A stretch of DNA of 64,000 bases, taken from contig CAZDUO010000006.1 in the NCBI GenBank assembly GCA_964508655.1, positions 1-64,000 of the forward strand, read 5' to 3'. The notes beneath the pieces are model-generated. The model had not been told where the DNA came from. It saw only the letters and a program-made list of their open reading frames with translations, and did not search any database. Positions within the stretch are counted from its first letter, which is position 1. Every line of letters begins with the position of its first letter. The position numbers and the translations under genes are program-made. Shown one piece after another: positions 52,566 through 60,035 of this stretch. The stretch comes from VBAS01 sp964508655. Its GTDB lineage: Bacteria > Bacteroidota > Bacteroidia > Chitinophagales > Chitinophagaceae.

Positions 52566-53167
52566 TTCGTTTCCGTGCCCGAGTCCGTAGTCACTTTTTT
52601 TTTAACGACTTCATAAGCCTGATCCGCCGTAAGCGTCTGGCCATCCTTAACTGCTACCTCCAGCTTAGCTTCATATTTTTCTCTTAATGATTTTTCATCT
52701 TTAATAAATCTTTCCCATTCTTCTTCAGGCCAATGTTTAAATATGAGCAGTTTGGCAATTTCTCTTCCCCTTCCTTTTTTATTCATTAGCTGCATCAAAT
52801 CATCGTCGGCATCTTTAATCAGATGATCCTGACTCTTATCAGCCTTTCCGGTGCTGAATTGTTCGCGTAGTTCCTCTGCTTTGATAATTTTGCCTTCTAA
52901 CTCTCTGGTGTTAATGCCACCAATGATCAGTTCAGGTATCGGAATATGTCTAATTCCAAGATGATATTGAGTAAGAACAAAATTTTGCTGATAGTTCTTT
53001 TCAAAGAACAATACATACATTAGCTGGTCATCAGAAATTTGCTTTGCGTGATAAATAGTAAAGGTATTCTGATTGCCTGCTTTGGAAAAGTCAACTTCTG
53101 ACACAAGCGTTTCAAAGCCGAGCGATAATAATTGGTCTTTTAATTGCATTGTATTTTTTTCAGTCAT
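52562..53167 (-). CDS. Conserved hypothetical protein of the element
   Basis: 201 residues from ATG 53167 (a TTG six codons earlier is possible). Contains MQLKDQLLSLGFETLVSEVDFSKAGNQNTFTIYHAKQISDDQLMYVLFFEKNYQQNFVL in part, then a charged helical C-terminal half (GREIAKLLIFKHWPEEEWERFIKDEKSLREKYEAKLEVAVKDGQ, shown in part). I do not recognise a domain. Coupled by ATGA to the DUF3945-type gene, so the two act together. Confidence 0.6.
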   Translation of the reverse strand: MTEKNTMQLKDQLLSLGFETLVSEVDFSKAGNQNTFTIYHAKQISDDQLMYVLFFEKNYQQNFVLTQYHLGIRHIPIPELIIGGINTRELEGKIIKAEELREQFSTGKADKSQDHLIKDADDDLMQLMNKKGRGREIAKLLIFKHWPEEEWERFIKDEKSLREKYEAKLEVAVKDGQTLTADQAYEVVKKKVTTDSGTETK

Positions 53168-53198
53168 AACAGGGAGTTTTTCCAAAGCTAACCCAAGT

Positions 53199-53966
53199 TT
53201 ATTTCAGGTCGGGCAAGGGGATAGCTTTGATAATTCTATTATTATTCACTTTCATAAGCAAATGCCGGCCGCCATTTTTCTCCATGAGTTGAATGGCAAA
53301 ATACTTTGCATCAGGGATAGTAAACTTTTCCAAAGCCACTACGATCATGGAAAAATCGCAGGCTTTTACCTGCCTGGAATTGCCTGAAATATGCAGGGGT
53401 ATCAGTTCATTTTCCTGTGCTGCTGTACGTTTACTTTTCTTTTTATCCCGGATATAGAATTTAAGTAAATCAATATCATAATCAATCGGGCTATGATTGC
53501 ACAGTAGAATCTGGAAGTACATTACATTCTCTTTAATGTAGATGCCGGTCACACTGGCATTCATGTCCCATTTACGATCACGCATCCCCCACATAGTGCG
53601 GTGGTTATCCAGGATTCCATTAGCATAAGTTGCAATTGTAGTTTTTTTCAATTCCGGCAAATTATAAACCCAATTCTCCGGCTGATCAGCATAGACAACC
53701 TTGAAGGAATATACTGATCCATCACCTGTAACCACGCTTAGATTTGTTTCAGGGAATTTGGCTGAAGCGGCTTTGACCAATAGGATATTTTCAGCTTCTT
53801 TTATTGGCTGTACCAATACATCTTTTGTTCCTCTGTCCACATGACGGATAGGAAAGGGAAAGATAAGGCTTGTGGTTTTGTCGGTTGAAATTTGCAGGGA
53901 AGACGATTGCGCAATAGCTGAAACAAAGATCCAGCATCCGCAAATCAAGCACATCAATTGTTTCAT
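53199..53966 (-). CDS. traN: Conjugative transposon protein TraN
   Basis: 255 residues. Signal peptide MKQLMCLICGCWIFVSAIAQ, then DKTTSLIFPFPIRHVDRGTKDVLVQPI and the DUF4138-type body (NNRTMWGM-like HRTMWGMRDRKWDMNASVTGIYIKENVMYFQILLCNHSPIDYDIDLLKFYIRDKKK, in part). TraN is the outer-membrane-proximal (VirB9-like) part of the Bacteroidetes type IV secretion channel. Last of the tra genes in the operon, 25 bp after traM. Confidence 0.85.
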   Translation of the reverse strand: MKQLMCLICGCWIFVSAIAQSSSLQISTDKTTSLIFPFPIRHVDRGTKDVLVQPIKEAENILLVKAASAKFPETNLSVVTGDGSVYSFKVVYADQPENWVYNLPELKKTTIATYANGILDNHRTMWGMRDRKWDMNASVTGIYIKENVMYFQILLCNHSPIDYDIDLLKFYIRDKKKSKRTAAQENELIPLHISGNSRQVKACDFSMIVVALEKFTIPDAKYFAIQLMEKNGGRHLLMKVNNNRIIKAIPLPDLK

Positions 53967-53991
53967 GTTTTTTAGTTTTAATAGTTAAGAA

Positions 53992-55239
53992 TTATTGTTG
54001 AGTAGATTTATTGAGCAGAAAAACCTTGTATCCGGCCTTTACCATTACTTTTATCAACTTTACCTTTTTTGTTAATAAAGATTTGATAGTGTTGATCCCT
54101 GCTGAAGTTGCCTGCGCTTTAAGTGAAGGATCAAGAGTTGTCAGCTCCATCATTTGTAAGCTATTGTCGGCAGACTGCTTCGCAACGTCACGGGTTATGG
54201 CGCCGGGAATATAAATTCCGGCCAGCCCATCCATATCATGTAATTCCATTTTTACATTATATAAATTGCTTCCGCTCCTGATCGAATTTATTTCTACTTC
54301 GAGTCTTTCGCCATTCAGGCCAACTGCGCCGTAGATAAAATTGCCCGCAGGAATTTTTTGATTATTAATAAACATATCCTGCAATAACCGGAGTTTGATT
54401 ATACCTCCATTCACCAGGACCTGGTTTTCATTCACGACTGCTTCAATGGCATTGTTTGATTTTAGTTCTGTTTCATTTTCTATTCCATAAAAGCCATTGA
54501 CCGTAGAATCACCATCAGCCCTGTTTGACACTTTCATTGCGTTGGCAGTTTGCAATAATGATTTTTCTTTTATTCTTTCTTTGACTCTTTCCGGGTGCTG
54601 AATATCGAGTATCTTATCCATCACAGATGAAACTTGTTTCATTTCAGGATCTTCGTTATTACCGCTATTCATCATGTTTATCATACCCTCTAGTCTGTTC
54701 ACCTCATTTGAAAAAACGGGGTCAGTATTATTCTTGGCATAGCTTTCCGGCTCTTTATAAGAGGTCGTTGAATTTTTATTTAACTCTTTTTGCAGCAATG
54801 ATAATTTTTGCATGACCTGATCTTCCGGATTTATCATTGATTTTTCATAAGGAGAAATATTCAGCCGCTGATTAAATTTGGTTGCAGTATTCTGCGTGAG
54901 TTCTTCCAGTTCATTTGTAAAAGGCTCCCTGTTTTCCGTTTTCTCCTTATAGTAAGGATCACTCCGCATCCATTCGGCCAGCTTTGCAGAATCTTTATCC
55001 GCCTTGTCATAAAAGCTGAGCTTGTCCAGCGATTTATCTTCTTTCAAGTTGGCTTCGGGTAATTTCAGATTAAGCCCATTTATAGAAACAGATTTTTCTT
55101 TTTTAATACTGCCTCCTCCCATAGCATAAAAGGCAAGAGTCAGAAAGGGTATTACAAGCACAGGTAATACCAGCATCATTTTTCTTTTTCGTCCCGCATT
55201 CAGGCGGGACGATTGGTTCACTTTGTTCATACGCTTCAT
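53992..55239 (-). CDS. traM: Conjugative transposon protein TraM
   Basis: 415 residues. One membrane helix (MMLVLPVLVIPFLTLAFYAMGGG), a long low-complexity spacer, and a C-terminal VirB10-like domain: IKLRLLQDMFINNQKIPAGNFIYGAVGLNGERLEVEINSIRSGSNLYNVKMELHDMDGLAGIYIPG (in part). It spans inner to outer membrane in the conjugation channel. ATGA overlap with traL. Confidence 0.85.
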   Translation of the reverse strand: MKRMNKVNQSSRLNAGRKRKMMLVLPVLVIPFLTLAFYAMGGGSIKKEKSVSINGLNLKLPEANLKEDKSLDKLSFYDKADKDSAKLAEWMRSDPYYKEKTENREPFTNELEELTQNTATKFNQRLNISPYEKSMINPEDQVMQKLSLLQKELNKNSTTSYKEPESYAKNNTDPVFSNEVNRLEGMINMMNSGNNEDPEMKQVSSVMDKILDIQHPERVKERIKEKSLLQTANAMKVSNRADGDSTVNGFYGIENETELKSNNAIEAVVNENQVLVNGGIIKLRLLQDMFINNQKIPAGNFIYGAVGLNGERLEVEINSIRSGSNLYNVKMELHDMDGLAGIYIPGAITRDVAKQSADNSLQMMELTTLDPSLKAQATSAGINTIKSLLTKKVKLIKVMVKAGYKVFLLNKSTQQ

Positions 55240-55694
55240 TTTATTTTATGTGAATGATAAATTTGTTCCAATATTTTAATGCTGTCCATTAAACCAGGAC
55301 GGATCGGATGTCCAAGACTATCCATAGAATGTTTGTATTCCTGTATCTCGCGGTACATCTCATCGGTGATATAATTTTCAGGCTCATTGATCTCACTTCC
55401 TGTTTTATCGAAATGCTTCGGACTATTCATTTGTTTTACTTCAATGGGTACTTGTTTTTTATCTGTGCCAAAGATTGCATGAGTGATCAGGTAGATACTG
55501 AAACCGCCGCCAAGCAGACAGAAAACAACCAATACGGTCTTTAATTTTCTTGCCGGTATTTTAGAAATATATTTGTTCATGGTATTGGCAAATTTTGTTT
55601 GTAACCAGATTCCTGCTGCTGCAATCTTTCCTGCTGCTTTATCTGTCCATTGATAATTCCTTGGTTCTTTATTTTTCTTTCTTCGATACATCAT
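55236..55694 (-). CDS. Conjugative transposon protein TraL-like (DUF3989)
   Basis: 152 residues from ATG 55694; a longer reading would translate a GC hairpin repeat and overlap traK, so it is rejected. One membrane helix (KTVLVVFCLLGGGFSIYLITHAIFG, about residues 48-72) and a charged periplasmic part. Position between traK and traM and the size fit TraL. Confidence 0.72.
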   Translation of the reverse strand: MMYRRKKNKEPRNYQWTDKAAGKIAAAGIWLQTKFANTMNKYISKIPARKLKTVLVVFCLLGGGFSIYLITHAIFGTDKKQVPIEVKQMNSPKHFDKTGSEINEPENYITDEMYREIQEYKHSMDSLGHPIRPGLMDSIKILEQIYHSHKIK

Positions 55695-55703
55695 GACTCT
55701 TTT

Positions 55704-55739
55704 AACCCCTCTCCTTCGGAGAGGGATTGGGGTGAGGCT
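55704..55739. repeat. GC hairpin repeat between traK and traL
   Basis: On the minus strand GCCTCACCCCAATCCCTCTC then CGAAGGAGAGGGGTT. It begins at the traK stop codon. The stem CCCTCTCCGAAGGAGAGGG is perfect with a short loop. Confidence 0.8.
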
Positions 55740-56355
55740 ATCGGTTTTGAATATTGATGTCTTTATTTTCCAGTGTTCTCCAGCGTTCAATCAGGAAGCC
55801 ATGCGAATTATTATCGCTTCTTGATACATTTCTTAAATATCCTTCTGTGATCAAACTGCGGGTGACAGTCGTTGTCGGCCGGATGATCTTTTGTTGTCCT
55901 TTGTACCGGAAATAAAAAGGAAAGCTATCCGTATTAATCATTATACTGTCCGGTTGTATTTCCTGGCTGATATTCCCTGAAATGAGATTGGAGTAATAAC
56001 CATTTTCCTTAAGGTTATCATATTGCTGTTTAGCAGATGCATCTGCGAGATACAGGGCTTTTGTAATATTAGCTTGTATTACCTTATCGTCCGGGTCCAT
56101 TGTGAAGAAATAATGATGAAACATTTTTACATGATCCCTGGCTTCAACAGGTATGTTATCTTTCCTGTCTGCTGAATAGGCTTCCAGTGCTTTTCCATTG
56201 GCGAGAATATAAATTCGTTGCTGCACCCGCTCAGCTAATTGATAGCTTTTATAAGAAACTATTACAGAAATGATAATACAGCCTGCCATGAAAGCAATGG
56301 AAAATAGTCGTACATGCCGGAAAGCAGTGTCTATATTTTTTGTCTTCTTAAACAT
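55738..56355 (-). CDS. traK: Conjugative transposon protein TraK
   Basis: 205 residues from ATG 56355, giving MFKKTKNIDTAFRHVRLFSIAFMAGCIIISVIVSYKSY, the usual TraK start. One membrane helix (about 18-38) and a VirB8-like periplasmic domain (KMFHHYFFTMDPDDKVIQANITKALYLAD). Overlaps the traJ stop by 8 bp. The stop codon is the first base triplet of a GC hairpin repeat. Confidence 0.85.
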   Translation of the reverse strand: MFKKTKNIDTAFRHVRLFSIAFMAGCIIISVIVSYKSYQLAERVQQRIYILANGKALEAYSADRKDNIPVEARDHVKMFHHYFFTMDPDDKVIQANITKALYLADASAKQQYDNLKENGYYSNLISGNISQEIQPDSIMINTDSFPFYFRYKGQQKIIRPTTTVTRSLITEGYLRNVSRSDNNSHGFLIERWRTLENKDINIQNR

Positions 56356-57511
56356 TTTTTTTGCCTGAGATTTTATCTTTAAAATATCCGCCCGATGCGC
56401 CACTGTCAGCCATGCTATTGGTGATCTTGTTGTAAGCACCGCCTAATGCATCTTTAGTCATAGAAACTGAGCCGGCAACTGTTGAACGGGTTGACATGCT
56501 CATGATATTGGTGACTTTTTGTAATAAAGCATTGCCTCCACCTGCATGAATGATATAATTAGCTACGGATGGAACCGTGAAATAGCCGATAATTCCTATG
56601 ATCATAAATATTAAATATGCTGTGTCGGTTGAGCTGAAAAATGTATCTCCATTGGTAGCGATCTGGTGCAGGTCTTCTTTCAGCATATTCTCCTGGATTT
56701 TGCCCATGATACCACCGAAAATATTTGCAACCGGCAGCCATAAAAAAATATTGAGATAACGGGCTATCCAGACAGTCAGGGTATGCTGAAATCCATCAAA
56801 GACAGCAATGCCAAATACCAACGGGCCGAGTATGCCAAGAACAATCATATAGAATGTTCGAATGGTGTTAATACAAAGAGCAGCGGCCTCAAACAGCACT
56901 TTTAATACTTCGGCCATCCATTGTTTTATCGAATTGCGGAAATTGTAAGAGAATTTCGCGAAAGCGAACTTTATATCATTGCCGATGCTTTTGAGCCACC
57001 CTTCGCTTTTATCTCCATAATTATATTTATACCATTTGTCCCGGTCGCCACTACCAGAAGGGCCGACATACATTTGCCAGTAAGCAGTAGTTTTAATGGC
57101 CTCCTCTTTCATTTTTAGTAACTGGGCGACAGCTTTATCAGAATCTGTCACCATCTGTGCTGTTGCTGTAACCGTAGGCTTCATTACCCCATTGATCATT
57201 GCCAGCACAGAGGGAAATATGAGTACTGCAAATCCCAACACAAACGGACGGAACAGCGGATAAAAATCTACTGGTTCTGCCCTGGCAATATGCCCCCATA
57301 CTCTTGCAGCGATATACCAGGTAGCAGCAAAACCGGCGATACCCCTGCCTACTCCGATCAGGCGGCTGCATAACGGCATCATGTCATCATAAAGTTGATC
57401 GAGCACTTCATTCAAACTTCTTATTCGGTTCGCCGCTCCTTGCGCTTCTGCCAAGTGAGGAATTATTAAAATAATAAAAGCAATACTTAAAATCCGTACA
57501 CACATTTTCAT
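56348..57511 (-). CDS. traJ: Conjugative transposon protein TraJ
   Basis: 387 residues, signal or first membrane segment at the N-terminus (ILSIAFIILIIPHLAEAQ) and about five more hydrophobic segments. Family features: IGVGRGIAGFAATWYIAARVWGHIARAEPVDFYPLFRPFVLGFAV, in part, and VLGILGPLVFGIAVFDGFQHTLTVWIARYLNIFLWLPVANIFGGIMG, in part. VirB6-like polytopic inner-membrane part of the channel. Confidence 0.88.
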   Translation of the reverse strand: MKMCVRILSIAFIILIIPHLAEAQGAANRIRSLNEVLDQLYDDMMPLCSRLIGVGRGIAGFAATWYIAARVWGHIARAEPVDFYPLFRPFVLGFAVLIFPSVLAMINGVMKPTVTATAQMVTDSDKAVAQLLKMKEEAIKTTAYWQMYVGPSGSGDRDKWYKYNYGDKSEGWLKSIGNDIKFAFAKFSYNFRNSIKQWMAEVLKVLFEAAALCINTIRTFYMIVLGILGPLVFGIAVFDGFQHTLTVWIARYLNIFLWLPVANIFGGIMGKIQENMLKEDLHQIATNGDTFFSSTDTAYLIFMIIGIIGYFTVPSVANYIIHAGGGNALLQKVTNIMSMSTRSTVAGSVSMTKDALGGAYNKITNSMADSGASGGYFKDKISGKKNV

Positions 57512-57527
57512 ACATCACTGTTTTAAA

Positions 57528-57566
57528 GTCTCCCTCCACCGGAGGGAGATTTAGAGGGAGGCCTCA
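57528..57566. repeat. GC hairpin repeat between traJ and the traI-like gene
   Basis: On the minus strand TGAGGCCTCCCTCTAAATCT then CCCTCCGGTGGAGGGAGAC. Starts at the TGA stop of the traI-like gene. Confidence 0.75.
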
Positions 57567-58184
57567 ATAGCCAAGAATCTTTCTTGACATATCAATTTCT
57601 GTTTGTTCACTTTTTCTTTGCAAGGACAAATAAGCTGTACTGCTGTTAAAGTCCTGCAGAAATGAAAACTGGTCTTCGATGCGATCATATATTTTATCAA
57701 TAGCCTGCATGCGTTCATCATCTGACATGCGGAGTTGTCCGGACGTAATAACCATAAATAGTTCATCAAGGTTCTTGATACTTTCATTAAAAAGGTTGGA
57801 ATATACCTTCGCGATATAATTTATTTCCTGCGGAGTGAAAGTGCCATCATCTTTGAATTGCTGAAAGGCCTTTTTGTATTGTTTAACGATCAGCAACTGA
57901 TAGTTGATGATATCAGCAATCCGCTTGTATTTCTTTACAACCGGGCTTACCTCCATCAAAGCATCAAGAAAATTTTTGTGAAGGTTGAAATTGCCTGATG
58001 AAATATCCTTAATGGTAGTATATCCTTTGTTGATGATTTTCCAGCCATCATACATATCCTGCAATAATTTTTTGAACTGTGTCAATTTCTCCCAATTCAA
58101 CAACAATTGCTGCGCTTCCTGTGATTGTGAATAGACAAGCTGGCATTGAAACGAAATGATCAGTATTACAATTAGTTTTTTCAT
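57564..58184 (-). CDS. TraI-like secreted protein, paralogue 1
   Basis: 206 residues. Signal peptide MKKLIVILIISFQCQLVYSQ, then an all-helical protein with FLDALMEVSPVVKKYKRIADIINYQLLIVKQYKKAF and FTPQEINYIAKVYSNLFNESIKNLDELFMVITSGQLRMSDDERMQAIDKIYDRI, in part. One of three adjacent homologues. It resembles the TraI-type proteins of Bacteroidetes conjugative transposons. ATGA overlap with paralogue 2. Confidence 0.78.
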   Translation of the reverse strand: MKKLIVILIISFQCQLVYSQSQEAQQLLLNWEKLTQFKKLLQDMYDGWKIINKGYTTIKDISSGNFNLHKNFLDALMEVSPVVKKYKRIADIINYQLLIVKQYKKAFQQFKDDGTFTPQEINYIAKVYSNLFNESIKNLDELFMVITSGQLRMSDDERMQAIDKIYDRIEDQFSFLQDFNSSTAYLSLQRKSEQTEIDMSRKILGY

Positions 58185-58837
58185 CTTATCCCATTGATTG
58201 TTTTAGAATAGTTTAATTCGGTTTGTGCTGTTAGACGCTGGATAGCTAATACACTCATTTCATTACTGAATGAAGAAGTGAATGCTGATTTATCCTGCAT
58301 GTCGAGATATATTTTCCCGATTCGTTTGATCCTTTCATCATCCGTCATCCGATAGCTATCGGATTCCAGTTCACCTGAAGTAATTACCAGCATCAGTTCA
58401 TCAATATTTTTTAAGCATTCGTTCAGCAGGTTATCAAATACTTTTTTGCAGTAGTCCAATTCTTCATTTGTGAATTGGCCGGATTCTCTGACAGCAGCCA
58501 GGGCTTGTTTAGTAGATTTGATTATGCGAAGCTGGCAGGCAATAATATCTGCAACTTTAGCCCAACTCCTGATTTTCGGATTAACCACTTTTAGTGAATC
58601 AATGAATCCAAGATGAAGGTGGAAATCGCCGTTCTTTATATCCCGTATCGTATGCAAACCGTCCGACACGATCTTATACCCTTTTTGAGCATATTCGATA
58701 TAAACCTGGTTGGCAGCAATTTGTTCCATCAGCCGTTTGATTGCAGTCTTTTTTTGCTGTGTCCATTCTTCCCAGGTCTGCGCATTCGTACTAATAGTAA
58801 GAGTGAACAATGATAGCATTACTAAAATCTTCCTCAT
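58181..58837 (-). CDS. TraI-like secreted protein, paralogue 2, with palindrome-encoded insert
   Basis: 218 residues. Signal peptide ending at TISTNAQ. The helical body matches paralogue 1 (SWAKVADIIACQLRIIKSTKQAL, FTNEELDYCKKVFDNLLNECLKNIDELMLVITSGEL). Where paralogue 1 reads TSGQL-RMSDDERM, this one reads TSGEL-ESDSY-RMTDDERI: five extra residues encoded by the palindrome ATCCGATAGCTATCGGAT (58347-58364). Paralogue 3 also lacks them. So the palindrome arrived after the duplication. Confidence 0.8.
   Translation of the reverse strand: MRKILVMLSLFTLTISTNAQTWEEWTQQKKTAIKRLMEQIAANQVYIEYAQKGYKIVSDGLHTIRDIKNGDFHLHLGFIDSLKVVNPKIRSWAKVADIIACQLRIIKSTKQALAAVRESGQFTNEELDYCKKVFDNLLNECLKNIDELMLVITSGELESDSYRMTDDERIKRIGKIYLDMQDKSAFTSSFSNEMSVLAIQRLTAQTELNYSKTINGIR
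58347..58364. repeat. 18-bp palindrome inside traI-like paralogue 2
   Basis: ATCCGATAGCTATCGGAT, perfect, in frame. Shares a 14-bp core with 19845-19862. Confidence 0.9.
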
Positions 58838-58839
58838 AT

Positions 58840-58871
58840 CATTTGCACATTTTCAAATTTGCTAATTAGCC
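58840..58871. repeat. ACATTTTCAAATTTGC block between traI-like paralogues
   Basis: CATTTGCACATTTTCAAATT then TGCTAATTAGCC. Related to the hairpin before nuoD (TTTTCAAATTG). Confidence 0.55.
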
Positions 58872-58875
58872 ATTC

Positions 58876-59550
58876 TTATAGACCGTACAGTTTTTTGACA
58901 TAATCAATATCTCCCTGTTCAGTTGCTCTTTGCAGCGAGATCATTTTGTTTTCTTCGTTGAACTCTTTTAAATCCATCAATGTTTGTTCTACATTTCCAG
59001 CGACCGCATCAATAATCTCTAATCTTTTTGCATCACTCATTTGTGTAACAAAAGCATTCACGACGAGGAATAGCTGATCAATGTTTTTCCCGCTCTCTTC
59101 CATCATGCCGGCGTAAACGCCAAACATATAATCCAGTTCATCCTGCGTAAAGTTTTTATCCTGCCTGAACAAAGCCCATGCTGCCTTATACTCATTGACG
59201 ATCTGAACCTGCTGTTCAATTATGTCTTTTACCCGCTGGTAATAGGTCAGCGCTGTTTTCACTTTTCGCAATTCCTCAAAGTAATCTGCATAGAGTTTAC
59301 GCTGCTTTTCCACCCAGTCACTGATCTGATCAAGATGCAGTTTGGACATGGTATTCTCAATGGTCTTTTGCGTATTCTGCAGCCAGATGGTTTTATTCTG
59401 CAACCTCTGTATTTTCAGGTCAACTGCAATGATCACTTTTTTGATGCCTTCTTTGATAACCTCAGCAATCGGAATCTGCGCCTCTGTTTTTTGTACCGGT
59501 ATCAGCATACAGCACAGCGACAATCCTGCAATGGCTAATAGTTTTTTCAT
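58876..59550 (-). CDS. traI: TraI-like secreted protein, paralogue 3
   Basis: 224 residues. Signal peptide MKKLLAIAGLSLCCMLIPVQ and on to TEAQ, then IPIAEVIKEGIKKVIIAVDLKIQRLQNKTIWLQNTQKTIENTMSKL (in part), the pattern of canonical TraI in this family, and the shared C-terminal part FTQDELDYMFGVYAGMMEESGKNIDQLFLVV. The most family-typical of the three copies. Starts in an ATGA overlap with the lipoprotein gene. Confidence 0.8.
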   Translation of the reverse strand: MKKLLAIAGLSLCCMLIPVQKTEAQIPIAEVIKEGIKKVIIAVDLKIQRLQNKTIWLQNTQKTIENTMSKLHLDQISDWVEKQRKLYADYFEELRKVKTALTYYQRVKDIIEQQVQIVNEYKAAWALFRQDKNFTQDELDYMFGVYAGMMEESGKNIDQLFLVVNAFVTQMSDAKRLEIIDAVAGNVEQTLMDLKEFNEENKMISLQRATEQGDIDYVKKLYGL

Positions 59551-59933
59551 AGTTTCTGATATTTTACGGGTCCATTAAATAAGAGTTTCCGTTTTGCATC
59601 AAATGAGTAGAGGTCGCCGGTTTCGGTCTCCTGTAATAGTTTATGAACGCTGTTATAAACCCCGGAGGTAACAGATCGTTTGTATTCGGGTTCAATCGCT
59701 GAACCATCCAGCACCCTTTCATATTTCCACTTTCTTACAATTCTATATTCATTTGATGATTGATTTTGCAGCGTTATAATCAAGGTGTCGTACTCTTTAC
59801 CAAATTCAAGCTGCGAGAAACGGATATAGGTGCCGGGCATAAATTCTTTTACTTCATCTTTCATTATTGAATGGCAGGAAGTAAGCACTAACAACATTGC
59901 GATGTGTAATACAAAAATAATTTTCATAATCAT
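59547..59933 (-). CDS. Conjugation-associated lipoprotein
   Basis: 128 residues, lipobox MLLVLTSCHS (Cys at about 20). Mature part about 108 residues with MPGTYIRFSQLEFGKEYDTLIITLQNQSSNEYRIVRKWKYERVLDG in part. Not a family I can name; its place between traG and traI and ATGA coupling to traI suggest a role in the conjugation channel. Confidence 0.68.
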   Translation of the reverse strand: MIMKIIFVLHIAMLLVLTSCHSIMKDEVKEFMPGTYIRFSQLEFGKEYDTLIITLQNQSSNEYRIVRKWKYERVLDGSAIEPEYKRSVTSGVYNSVHKLLQETETGDLYSFDAKRKLLFNGPVKYQKL

Positions 59934-59939
59934 TTTTTA

Positions 59940-60033
59940 ATTTCTTTGCGCTCTTAGCGGTCCTTAGGTTCTTTGCGTTACTATTTTCGTTTCTTTTTTT
60001 GTATCGCAAAGGGCGCCAGGGATTCGCAAAGAA
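59940..60033. repeat. CTTTGCG-rich repeats after traG
   Basis: TTTCTTTGCGCTCTTAGCGG and TTAGGTTCTTTGCGTTA, then inverted CGCAAAGGGCGC and TTCGCAAAGAACGC. They fill the gap between traG and the lipoprotein gene. Confidence 0.55.
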
Positions 60034-60035
60034 CG

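Noticed and set aside
55695..55790. Longer start for the TraL-like gene
   Set aside because: It would overlap traK by 53 bp and translate the GC hairpin repeat; ATG 55694 lies just after the repeat and starts a normal basic N-terminus.
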